A stretch of 64,000 bases of DNA from Kondoa malvinella (lineage: Eukaryota; Basidiomycota; Agaricostilbomycetes; Agaricostilbales; Kondoaceae): contig BCIM01000003.1 of the NCBI GenBank assembly GCA_039545315.1, positions 239,799 to 303,798 on the forward strand. Reading direction: 5' to 3'. Below are positions 23,035-33,313 of this stretch, one piece after another (the first letter of the stretch is position 1; each line of letters starts with the position of its first letter). The notes under the pieces are model-generated. The model was not told where the DNA came from, did no database searches, and worked only from the letters and a program-made list of their open reading frames with translations. The position numbers and the translations under genes were made by a program.

Positions 23035-23459
23035 GGTGNATTGAGTAGGATGGGTACAGGGGCTCGTTGTCATTTAGTCCGCATACACGTCTTGCAAGAA
23101 ACAGTTAGGCCCCTAAGCTGTGCACGGATCGCGGCACGTAAAACGACAAGGAACCCCGAAAGTCAATGAATGGAAACGCCAATCACAGGCGTTATGGTGT
23201 GATGAGACATAACAGAGCAGTAGAGCTGCATGCATGTATGGACAAGGAGAATGCTGGCTATATCTGCTATAAGAGAGCCATTTTCGACGAAGATAGCAGA
23301 GTTCTCGCGTCGAGCAATCAGAAGACAGAAAGAGAGAGCGAGAGACCCTGCATAATAGAGCGGAAAGGTTGAGATAAGAGAGAACACTGCATATTTAATG
23401 ACTCTGAGATATGTGGCGCTGCCCTTCTCTTGCCAGAACATCGATCTCTCCTGCGAAAC
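23035..23459. promoter_or_regulatory. Upstream region of the Bax-inhibitor gene
   Basis: About 425 bp before the BXI1 start codon, presumably its promoter and 5' leader. It includes a purine-rich GAGAGAGCGAGAGA stretch near 23330. No coding feature is supported. Confidence 0.35.
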
Positions 23460-24699
23460 ATGAGCACGCAATACAATCAAGCGCCTCCTCAATACGGCGC
23501 AGTAGATGGGAAACGAAACAGCGTAGAACAAGAGCCTTTGTTGGAATCGTCGAGCTCCAAGAAGTCAGCCGCTGCCGCTCAAGCGGATTGGACTGACGAT
23601 GCAAGCGAGGACTTTGATGTGTGTCTGTTCAACTCATTATGCTAGCTCAAGGCTTATAGACAGATTTTAGGTCGGCGTCACCGTCTCGTCGTCATCTTTG
23701 GCAATTCGCCAACAATTCGTTCGCAAGGTTTACAGCTTGCTGTTCATGATGGTTGCCTCTACAACTGTGATGGCTGGAGCAATGAGGCTGGAAGCGGCGC
23801 AATTCTTTATACAATCAAAGTCAGTATGAACCCGAACTAGGCAGGATGTATAGCTGATGTCCCTAATAGTCCTTGGACGATGTGGGCACTGCTCATAGGC
23901 TCTTTCGGATCTCTGCTGGGTGTCATGTGGAAGAGGCATTCGCATCGTGAGTAGAGACAAAGGTTTGCTCGGAAATAGCTAACCAAACTCCATGCTTGCA
24001 GCGGCCAACCTCATACTCCTTTCAGTCTTTACCGCCTTCGAAGCCGTCACAGTCGGCGTCATCACTTCCTTTTACAACCAAGAGATTGTCTTGAAAGCCC
24101 TCATCCTGACGGTGTTTGTCTTCCTTGGCTTGACTCTCTTTACCGTAAGTTCTATAAGCCATCAGGCTATAGTGTCGTTCTGAGTTTATATTTTCTTGTA
24201 GTTCCAGTCCAAGTATGACTTCAGCTCTTGGGGTCCCGCTCTCATGGTCATCTTGTTGCGTGCGTCTGCCTCTTCCTGGTCTAGATAGTCGCTGACAATG
24301 CCCTAGTCTTCGTCGGCGTATCGATAGTACACATCTTTATGCCTTGGTCAAGAGGCTTCGATGCTGTCTTCTCGGGCTTGGGTGTACTGCTCTTCTCGGC
24401 CTATATTGTTCGTCCTCCTAGTATTTCTGAAGAACCATCGCTCACATCACTTGTAGCTCTATGACACTTCTATGATCATGAACAAGCGTACGTTCTTAGC
24501 TTTATCTCACCCAGGTATTCAAAAGCTGACCCGTTCCGTACAGTATCACCCGACGAGCACATTCTAGCTGTCATTTCGCTCTATCTGGACATCATCAACC
24601 TGTTCCTCTACATCCTGTGAGTCGCTGGTTCTACTTGAAGCTCATTTCGCTGACTTTGTCTCTGCCAGTCGTCTACTTAACGACATGGAGTCTAACTGA
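23460..24699 (+). CDS. BXI1: Bax inhibitor-1 / LifeGuard family protein
   Basis: Multi-exon gene for a seven-TM protein of the BI-1/TMBIM (LifeGuard) family, found in ER, Golgi or vacuolar membranes and acting in calcium leak and stress or death control. After a polar start (MSTQYNQAPPQYGAVDGKR) comes the family's entry motif DDASEDFDVGVTVSSSSLAI, then RQQFVRKVYSLLFMMVAST. Membrane segments follow: MWALLIGSFGSLLGVMW, LILLSVFTAFEAVTVGVITS, ALILTVFVFLGLTLFT and the conserved YIVYDTSMIMNK. The C-terminal signature is LSPDEHILAVISLYLDIINL then FLYILRLL. At least five short introns are removed to read this. It ends MESN-stop, and the total of about 280 residues is normal for the family. Confidence 0.93.
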
Positions 24700-25202
24700 G
24701 CGGTCTTTCGTTTCGGTCTTCTTATTGTACTCTAGCACTATCATACCATACATGGATTGTACTATTTTGTTCAGTGCATGCCTTTGATTGTCTGACAGCG
24801 CGTCTCTCTTGAGCAACTCTTCTGATGTCGACAGGCAGGGCAACCTGTCCACCACGCACCACGAATACTGTAATAAGGAATGAAGATCAATACTTACTAT
24901 TACAGCGCAGCCAAAGACACTTACTACCTTAAAGACATGTCTATACTATACCTGGACTATACTTGAAGCAGCGTCTTGCACAGGTGGAGCAAGAAACTGA
25001 TGCATTGAGCGCGTTGAGGGCAAGGGGTTTCCATCCAAATTGACGAGAGAAGCAAGCAGGTACGCATGCATGCCCTTTGCGATCCATCTCCCCTTGGTCT
25101 CATGATTTCAATCTTCAGCTCGTTTTGTTCGAACGTCAGTGAGCTAGATCCGCAGGAAGATCGAATGCTAATACCAGTCAACGTGCAGTCACACTAGCTG
25201 GG
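24700..25202. other. Spacer between BXI1 and the MoaD locus
   Basis: About 500 bp containing the BXI1 3' end and the upstream region of the next small gene. Short frames on both strands have no recognisable domains. Confidence 0.4.
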
Positions 25203-25518
25203 ATGTCTAGCCAACGCTCAGCAACTGTTGTAAGTTGCCCGCGACTTGGCTCCATGCGAGAAATTGATATAGCTTGTGCAGCAGCAATATCTTCGCTCCG
25301 CAGACAAAACTGAAAAGCCGCTCATTGCTTTAATTGAATCGTCTCAAGGAAGATACATTAGCATTGGTCAAGGAATTGAGGAACTTGCTTTGAAAATGCC
25401 ATACACATCTCCTTCTGCTTTTACTCGAGACGGCGGCGCATTGTAAGCTCGTTTCTACATCACATATGGTCTATCTGATTCTTCGAGTCACAGTGATCCC
25501 CTTCCAGCCTATTCTTGA
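25203..25518 (+). CDS. Small hypothetical protein abutting the MoaD gene
   Basis: About 70 residues encoded by three exons: MSSQRSATV, then QQYLRSADKTEKPLIALIES through GIEELALKMPYTSPSAFTRD, then a short last exon giving GGALFDPLPAYS-stop. The apparent stop at 25444 is again inside a GTAAGC donor. With acceptor CACAG the frame ends TGA at 25516-25518, only two bases before the ATG used for the MoaD-like protein. A different acceptor (CTTCCAG, 25505) would instead read straight into the MoaD frame and make one fused protein. No domain recognised. The arrangement suggests a two-cistron transcript or a fusion. Confidence 0.5.
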
Positions 25519-25520
25519 GC

Positions 25521-25874
25521 ATGGTTGCGCTGGTTGTGGGCTTTGCTCTCCGAGCTGTACGATTCTTGGCAGTCCTCCGCTTGTTCTCTGCATCTGCTGG
25601 TGCTCGTGTTGTCGTTGCCGTACTCTACTTTGCAAGAGCGCGCAAATCTATCGATATATCCTCAGAATCGTTATCCCTTACCGAAGGCACAAGCCTGTTA
25701 GATTTGACGAAGCAGCTGCAAGAGAAATATTCAGACATTGCAGAGTTCCTACATACGCTAGCCAAGAGCGCATGGAGCTTGAACGAAGAAATAGTCATAC
25801 GTGAAGATAAGAGCAAGGCGATATTGCAAATGGGAGATACGGTAGCTGTGATACCACCAGTCAGTGGAGGATGA
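25521..25874 (+). CDS. MoaD-like molybdopterin synthase small subunit (MOCS2A)
   Basis: Ubiquitin-fold sulfur carrier used by molybdopterin synthase to put the dithiolene sulfurs into the molybdenum cofactor. The recognisable part begins VVVAVLYFARARKSIDISSE, followed by SLLDLTKQLQEKYSD and AWSLNEEIVIREDKSK. It ends in the diagnostic GDTVAVIPPVSGG, whose C-terminal Gly-Gly is adenylated and thiocarboxylated in the family. About 25 hydrophobic/basic residues precede the fold (MVALVVGFALRAVRFLAVLR), longer than usual, so the true start may differ or an intron may be missed. The partner MoaE/MOCS2B is not in the window. The preceding small frame ends two bases upstream. Confidence 0.85.
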   Translation: MVALVVGFALRAVRFLAVLRLFSASAGARVVVAVLYFARARKSIDISSESLSLTEGTSLLDLTKQLQEKYSDIAEFLHTLAKSAWSLNEEIVIREDKSKAILQMGDTVAVIPPVSGG

Positions 25875-26595
25875 GCTGTGGACTAGTCTGCCAGCGAACA
25901 ATAGTCTGTAAGCCTCTCCTTCCATTCCTCCGCGCAAGAATACGAAAGACTGACCGAGCCTTAGGACCTTCAAAGCCCCACGTCTCATATCGGTCTTCAG
26001 GTCAGAGTATACTATACTGCGCCCTCTGCTCGACTGTAAGATGTGTGGGTATTCTGATCTCTCGCAAACGGGTAGACACAAATGGTCCGTGTGGTATTTG
26101 CCAATGCACAGCTTGCGTGCTAATGTCTGACGTTCCAGGGCATCATGTACATTGCTAGTATTTACTCCTATTGTCTACACTGCTCGCTTTATTGGTTTTT
26201 AGCTTCTTGCGTCCCTTTCGGAAGGAGTTCTGTTCGCTCTTTGGCGGGAACGCGGTAAGTACACAGTGTACAAAGGCTATCAAGTCGCTGAGGACCTCTG
26301 GCAGATATGTGGTCTGACATGACGCGTCGCATTCCTTCAATTCCCTTGCCGAATTGGGGCAATTTCGTATTGACAGCTTTCGCTTCATTGCCGTGCAGAC
26401 CAAGCAAAAGCCAAGCTATGACTATCTCTCAGACAAACATATACTCCTTCTATCTATCCTCAAAGCCCAGAAACGCGTGAAATTCCCATTGGGCAATTTT
26501 TCATTCAAGCCTGACTGTAGTCAGATTCATCAGTCTAGCCTCATATGCTCTGGATCAAGACTGCACGGCCAAGTGTGCCCTCCCACAGGTCTGCC

Positions 26596-26602
26596 TATAA
26601 AA
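26596..26602 (+). promoter_or_regulatory. TATA-box-like element before a CT-rich tract
   Basis: TATAAAA in the context CCTATAAAACGCC, followed within 60 bp by a CT-rich run (CTCGCTCTTCTTTTCTTCTTC). It has the spacing of a fungal core promoter. No long ATG-initiated frame lies directly downstream. Confidence 0.4.
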
Positions 26603-26783
26603 CGCCTTCCTCTCGCTCTTCTTTTCTTCTTCTCGTTCATCCACCTCTGTGACCATCATTTTCTTCTTCCTTGGCGACAACCCCTTGCTGTACCTATACA
26701 CTCACGATTGGCTGACCTCGTTGGTAGATCCCTTCGTTGTCCAGGTCATCGCAGCGGTCCCAGTCATTGAACGAGTGGTGCTC

Positions 26784-26856
26784 GCAGGTTTTATTCCTGC
26801 GGGGCAGAACGAGTTGTGCAGTCCTCAGGTTGCAACCACAGACTATATGACTGTGG
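26784..26856 (+). other. Pair of short hairpins
   Basis: GCAGG/CCTGC pair at 26784-26800 (7-nt loop) and CCACAG/CTGTGG pair at 26836-26856 (9-nt loop). The stems are short and could be chance, but they lie in the low-coding region downstream of the TATA-like element. Confidence 0.3.
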
Positions 26857-27758
26857 ATCCGGAGTTGTGTACTGGGGCCTCTTTTGATGTGTACCATTCC
26901 TCTTGTTTGGCTCGTGCGCGCCTTACCCTAGCACGCGCCAGCAAACACGCTCGCGTAGTCGGGAGCAAGTGCGTTCGCGAGCCAATCAGGCTCTCCCTAA
27001 GGTCTGCTGTGGCTTGAGCCCCCGCTTGTAGCTCTACCGATGCGCGATCGTCTTGTATGACCGACTCGGGGTGATTACTGGGCTGAAGCTCGGCATGTAC
27101 CTAGTCCCTGGTCTCTCGATTGTCTTCGTATGAAGTGCGTCGGGAAGACCTTGTGATCCCCTTATACCTGGTCTTGTATGCTCTGTCTGGGTTTGCGTCG
27201 ACCGGACGCGGGAGGCTCAAGACTCGGCAGGCGCATACAGACCAATCTGTTCATCTGTACTCCCCGCAAGGACTTCTGCTTGGGACACAGCAGCTGCTAC
27301 TTGCTGGCCACTCTGTCTCGGTGCTTTTCGCTTGAGCGCAGATTGCCTTTCTTGCCCTTTCAATTCAACTTTCCTTCGCTGACCATGCTTCTGCAAATAG
27401 GCTGCAACACAAGATACACCTCTGTCATTTTACGCCAATACTACACTTTGCTCAAGCGATGAGAAGTGGGAGGGCGTTGTATCTTTGTATAGTATAGTAT
27501 CCAATTACCAATATTGTTGTATCCATGCATATGAGGGGTCTGAACTATAATGTCGCTCGAGCATAGATTGCCTTCTCCTTTCCTTGTCGATCGAGATTTC
27601 CTTTGCTGGAAGATACCTCTACAAGCAGGTTGCAGGAGATTCCTCTCTTCGACATCAGCATCTCAACTGCTCGCTCAACTGGCTGCGTCCCCTCACATCA
27701 ATCCATCAAACAACCTCCCCTCTGGAAGTTCACGAGATGTCCATCTTCACGCAATACA

Positions 27759-29673
27759 TTACACCTCATCCGGATCACCCTGTCTAGCAGCTACAAAGTC
27801 CGCAAAGCCTCGAATCTCCTTCACACACTCCATCGCAATTTTCTCTTCAGCTTCATCCTTCTGGTGATTCTGCTGCTCTTCGTCCAGGTCGGACAGGTCG
27901 CTAGATGCATTCCCATCCTTGACCGGCTTGTTCGCTCTCTCGTACGCCTCCAGCTTGCGATGGTACACCCTCAATTTGACCAAACCCTCAATCCAATTCG
28001 CACAAGCTTGCAGATCTTCAACGCCTGAAACCGCATACCAACCTTCCTTTTGCTTTGCCAGGACTAGACCGTTCGTTGCAGGCGAGGAAGTAAGAGCAGC
28101 TTGTCGTTTGGTAGTTGGAGCATTTGATACGGGAGGTGGAGGTTTCCCGTAAAAGATGACTGACCAGGAAGCGAGAATTGCTTCTTCGTCTTCAGCTGGG
28201 TAGAGCTCGGAATTGAAGGTTGGGGTGGGCAAGTAAAAGTCTCGATTAAAGATGTGCGTAGACGACCAGCGGATCTTTTGCGAATGCAATACCGGATCTA
28301 AAAGCAGGTGAGTTTTATGCATGCGCATCAATTCAAATACTCACAATTTTCTGCAAGCTCCAGCTTGTACTCTTCCATCGTTTCATCGACTTGTCCTTGC
28401 CAAGTGGTACGTTTCGACGGGCTGCCAGGCGGTTTCTCTGAATTCAATTGCGACTTGGACTCAGTGTAGTCCTTCTTGACTGTGAGCTCATGTCAGGATG
28501 GTCCGGTATATTTTCAATGATCTCACTTTTGTGCATCTTCAGGCGAGCATTCTTTTCGGTCTCGAGGCCCTAAATAACAGTCAGTCCAATTCTATTGGTT
28601 TGCATGAATGGGCTCACCTCAGTCAAAGTGGTCCTCACACTGGAACTTCCGCTGATAATCAGATCCAATACGCCAGAAATTAGTTCAAGCTTTCTTGATC
28701 TGCTCATTTGGACATCAACGTTTGCGATTTCTTTCTTCTTCGGTGACTGGCTTTCTTCTAGATCAGAGAGATCGCTCGACATTGCATCATCTTGTGAGAC
28801 CCTCTTCTTCAGCTTCAAAGGTTGTGTTGATACGTCTTCAGGGATAATCTCCTCAAGCCTCAGAATCTCCTCGACGCTCTTCCAAAATTCGGTCTGCGCC
28901 TCGTGCGAGTACATTCTTGCCTCCTGCACCTCGTCCAAAAGAGTTTCCAGCACATTTCTTGATGCGCCAGACGACAAACATCGACCTGAACCTTTCTCCT
29001 CTTCCTGCACAAATTCGAACAACGCTTGTAACAGAGAGCAGACATCCTCCTCATTCTCCAGGAAGGTGAAAAGCTGATCGCAGATGGTGTGCAGCCAGGA
29101 TGGCCGACCGGCTGCACGCGTTGAGACTCTGGTGTTGCCTGAACGACTGGTTGATTTCGTAGTGATCGTTGAAGGACAAAGCAAAGAAGCGAAGCGAACA
29201 AGGAACTCTCGCAGATGCAAGAGCCTTAGAAAGTCTTCATGCGAGTAATTGCCGGGCAGATCGTGCACTTTAGGCGGTATACTAGCTTTAGGATAAGGCG
29301 GTTTACGAGATGATACTTTCTTCTTGTCAGCCTTGTCTTCAGCGTTGCTCGCCGCGCTGGCGTCTGCTGAAGGAGAGCGCGACCGGACGTGGAGCGTGGG
29401 TGCATTGACTTGAAGATGATCATCGCTTTTACGTTTCTTGCTGGGCTTTGCACTTTTCGCTGCTGCAGCAGGTCGCTTACGTGTCTTGTTGCTCTTGGAC
29501 TCTTCTACATCAGACACGTATTTGGCATCGCTCTCTGCGCCAGATTCGCCAGACGCGTTATTTGGCTCGGATTTGCTGGCGTTCGAAGCTCCAGAGGTGC
29601 GCGGACGAGCTGAACGGCGTGGTGGACATAGATCCACACTGATTTGAGGTGCTGTATTGGACACTTTCACCAT
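27759..29673 (-). CDS. WHIM/DDT-like chromatin protein
   Basis: About 560 residues over several exons. The N-terminus is a basic/Ser-rich disordered region with nuclear localisation-like runs (NKTRKRPAAAAKSAKPSKKR). The core starts IPPKVHDLPGNYSHEDFLRL then LHLREFLVRFASLL, resembling the DDT/WHIM helical modules of ISWI-associated subunits. It continues with WLHTICDQLFTFLENEEDV, LLQALFEFVQEEEK and LELISGVLDLIISGSSSVR, which fit the WHIM region that contacts remodeller and linker DNA. The C-terminal third has WYAVSGVEDLQACANWIEG and paired acidic LSDLxE motifs. Expected to be nuclear and possibly part of a chromatin-remodelling complex. The domain call is by pattern memory and moderately sure. 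Confidence 0.62.
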
Positions 29674-29751
29674 GTTGCTTCGCGAGCGAGCCTAGTCTTG
29701 TCGTCATTCGAGACAAACATGCATTTACATCATGTTACAGCTGTCCTAGCC

Positions 29752-30679
29752 CTACTCAGCTGATATCGATGAACCCTCAACGTTCTTGCCGTAGAGAATT
29801 GCCATGCGCTCGCTGAACAACATCAATCGTTTCAAAAAAAAGCATGTAGCTTCTGGACTGACGTCGAATCAAGCAACTGATTTGCGAGACTTACGCACAT
29901 CTCTTCTTCTCCTGCGTTAGGGTTGTCGCGAAGCTTTTGAGCGGTACGCTGAGAAGTGAGCAAGAGACCATGCAGGGTAGCTGAAGGGAAAGTATAGGGC
30001 TTCTTGCTCTTTTCTTGCAAGACGTTGGTACAAATCTTGACGTGTCTAGTCTATGCAACAAAGTCACCACTGACATTGCACATGAAAAAGAACGAGAGAT
30101 ACGAAGAAGACGCCAAGACAGATGATATGCAGCTGGAATTGGACAACAACGACTTCAATCGGAGCGTAGGATGCGAGTTTTGCAAATGTTTTCGCTCGAA
30201 TGTCGAAAGCGCGTAGCAGCAGACAGAAGATGCGTTCCACTAGAGCTGTAGGAAAACCTTTACCATAGCCAACTTCATAGACGACTTCTGCGAGAAACAA
30301 TAGACCACCATCGAGCGCTGCGTTTGAGCCATCAGAAGACATTCATGCGGCTATGCACAAGCCCAATGTACCTGTTTGATCCAGGTATTCATCTCTTGTC
30401 CTCGCCCTAAGTCCCAGAGGCGTGTCGAGCTTTGTTACAGCTCGTTCAAAAGTGTCCAAGATCTTGAGCAAGTGCTCCGACAAGGGGATCCTCGCAGACA
30501 AATTAGTCAGCCATGCTTCGTCTCCAGCTTCGCCATAGATCTGAATCGCATCCAACGCTTCTTGCCATCTGTGAATTGTTCGACGAGCGTTAATGCATTG
30601 GCAGCGCGTTTGCGAGCTTTTGAAATGCGAGCGCGATCAGAAGGTCCAAGCGTTCTGAAGGGCTTAGAGGGCCAGACAT
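29752..30679 (-). CDS. Unresolved gene, possibly frame-disrupted
   Basis: Coding-like segments exist in different frames that I cannot join cleanly. They are MSGPLSPSERLDLLIALAFQ at the 5' end; then RWQEALDAIQIYGEAGDEAW through PLSEHLLKILDTFERA; then LLFLAEVVYEVGYGKGFPTA; then PYTFPSATLHGLLLTSQRTA; then LMLFSERMAILYGKNVEG before a stop at 29752. Helical content is high. There is a run of eight A on the plus strand (29834-29841, T8 in coding sense) where the frame breaks; a ninth base would restore it. The 5' break near 30580-30600 lacks any GT donor. The gene is either mis-assembled or decaying. No family recognised. Confidence 0.4.
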
Positions 30680-30721
30680 GATTAGCTGATGGAAGTTTGA
30701 GTGACAGTCTATGCACAGCAG

Positions 30722-31626
30722 CTACTGCTTCTTCCCCCTACAAATCAAGAATGGGAAATCCTGCGTTCCACCAGATTCGACCTCCTTGGTCTGCACATAC
30801 GCCGTATCAACCGAGACTTGCGAAAAGCCAGCTTCCTTGAGCAGATCCGACATCTCTTCTCGTCCTAGACCATGTCGCTCTACACCTTCCATCTTGGACT
30901 CGGGATCTGAGCAGGTGTGTAAGAGTGATCGGGCCGAAACTCGGCAGAAGAGTAGCTTACGGAATGCTCTGGACTCTTCTGTTCGCTCAAAATCGGTAAT
31001 GATGAGCGATCCACCACTTTTGAGACAGTCAAAAGCTACTTTAATAGTTGGTAGCATGTCAGGGATATGATGAAAGACCTGATCCACAATCAGCTGCTAT
31101 TACCAAAGGTTGAATGGGAGGCATACCAGGTGAGAGATGACTAGATCAAACTTGTCGAATTGCCCTTGCGTATTTTCGCGAACTTGCTGCTCTTGTTCAA
31201 GCAGCAATACGAGCCCAGTCATATTGGAATGCTTTTCCGCTTTCGACTTGAATTTATTGATCATGCCATTGGCAGTGTCAACCTACCGAACGCAAGTGAG
31301 CATAGGGAAACAGTACAGTTGAGAACATACCCCTAAGATCCGCTTCACGTGCGCCGCTACATCCACAGAGAGTAGACCAGTGCCTTCGAGCAGAAGATGA
31401 GCTAGATTTCAAGCATCATTAATGCAGCGAGCGCACCACAACCAATTTCAAGCACATCAAAGGACGAGTTCAAATACGGCCGCAGTACTTCAGAGGTCTT
31501 GCGTGAAGTTTCGACAACGACAGGTTGGCTGTCCCATACTTATATAAAATGATTGAACGGGAGACGTGACGCGAGAAGTGGGAGACGCACGCTCGGCTTC
31601 TTGGTCGAAGCGATCGTTTCCGCTCA
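30722..31626 (-). CDS. Class I SAM-dependent methyltransferase
   Basis: Small-molecule methyltransferase of the Methyltransf_11/UbiE-like fold. N-terminus MSGNDRFDQEAE. Motif I is VLEIGCG (near 31450), where the glycine loop binds S-adenosylmethionine, followed by GVDTANGMINKFKSKAEKH (motif II acidic residue). The motif FDLVISHL leads to MDQVFHHIPDMLPTIKVAF and LKSGGSLIITDF (motif III). The C-terminal region EEMSDLLKEAGFSQVSVDTA is the usual lid. At least three introns interrupt the N-terminal half. It shares a 274-bp divergent promoter with HEM2. Substrate cannot be inferred. Confidence 0.85.
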
Positions 31627-31900
31627 TTCTTGTTCAGGAGATGGATGTGAGATGGATAGATTGTGATATGTACAGCCGGACAGCGAGAGAAATAGAGAAG
31701 TAACCAAGAATAGTCGAAATAGCCAATACAGATGTGGAGGCTTCGACCAGAGCTACGGCAACAGCGCGATAGCAGTAGGATACTCTGTAGGTGCCAGTGG
31801 AGACACGAGCTTCTCTGCGTCTGTCTTTAGCCTGCTCTTCCCACACACAAGGCACTGTTCGTCGTCAACAGCGATATTTCCCCGGCTCAAGCAATCGACA
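31627..31900. promoter_or_regulatory. Bidirectional promoter, methyltransferase / HEM2
   Basis: 274 bp separate two divergent ATG codons, so both promoters must lie here. No TATA box is evident by eye. Confidence 0.45.
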
Positions 31901-33244
<1,344 letters not shown>

Positions 33245-33313
33245 TGTGTGATGAGTTGAACGAAACATGCATAGTGTACAATTAGGAATGCCTATACTAC
33301 ATGACCTGAGCAA

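Larger units (their letters stand above)
25875..27758. other. 1.9-kb region without convincing protein genes
   Basis: Between the MoaD gene and the 3' end of the WHIM-like gene I find only short frames without domains, several lacking an ATG. A TATAAAA at 26596-26602 is followed by a long pyrimidine-rich stretch, which looks like a core promoter and start region on the plus strand. Downstream are small hairpins (see separate entry). Some sequence near 27327-27360 is imperfectly repeated near 27551-27584. A non-coding transcript, a decayed gene, or an intron-rich orphan are all possible. Confidence 0.4.

Noticed and set aside
26649..27017. A 122-codon plus-strand frame in the gene-poor region
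   Set aside because: It begins at a non-ATG codon, has no recognisable domain, and shows no consistent splice signals.
27327..27584. Imperfect direct repeat (AGATTGCCTT core near 27341 and 27565)
   Set aside because: Similarity is short and broken, and could arise from CT-rich composition; not called as a repeat.
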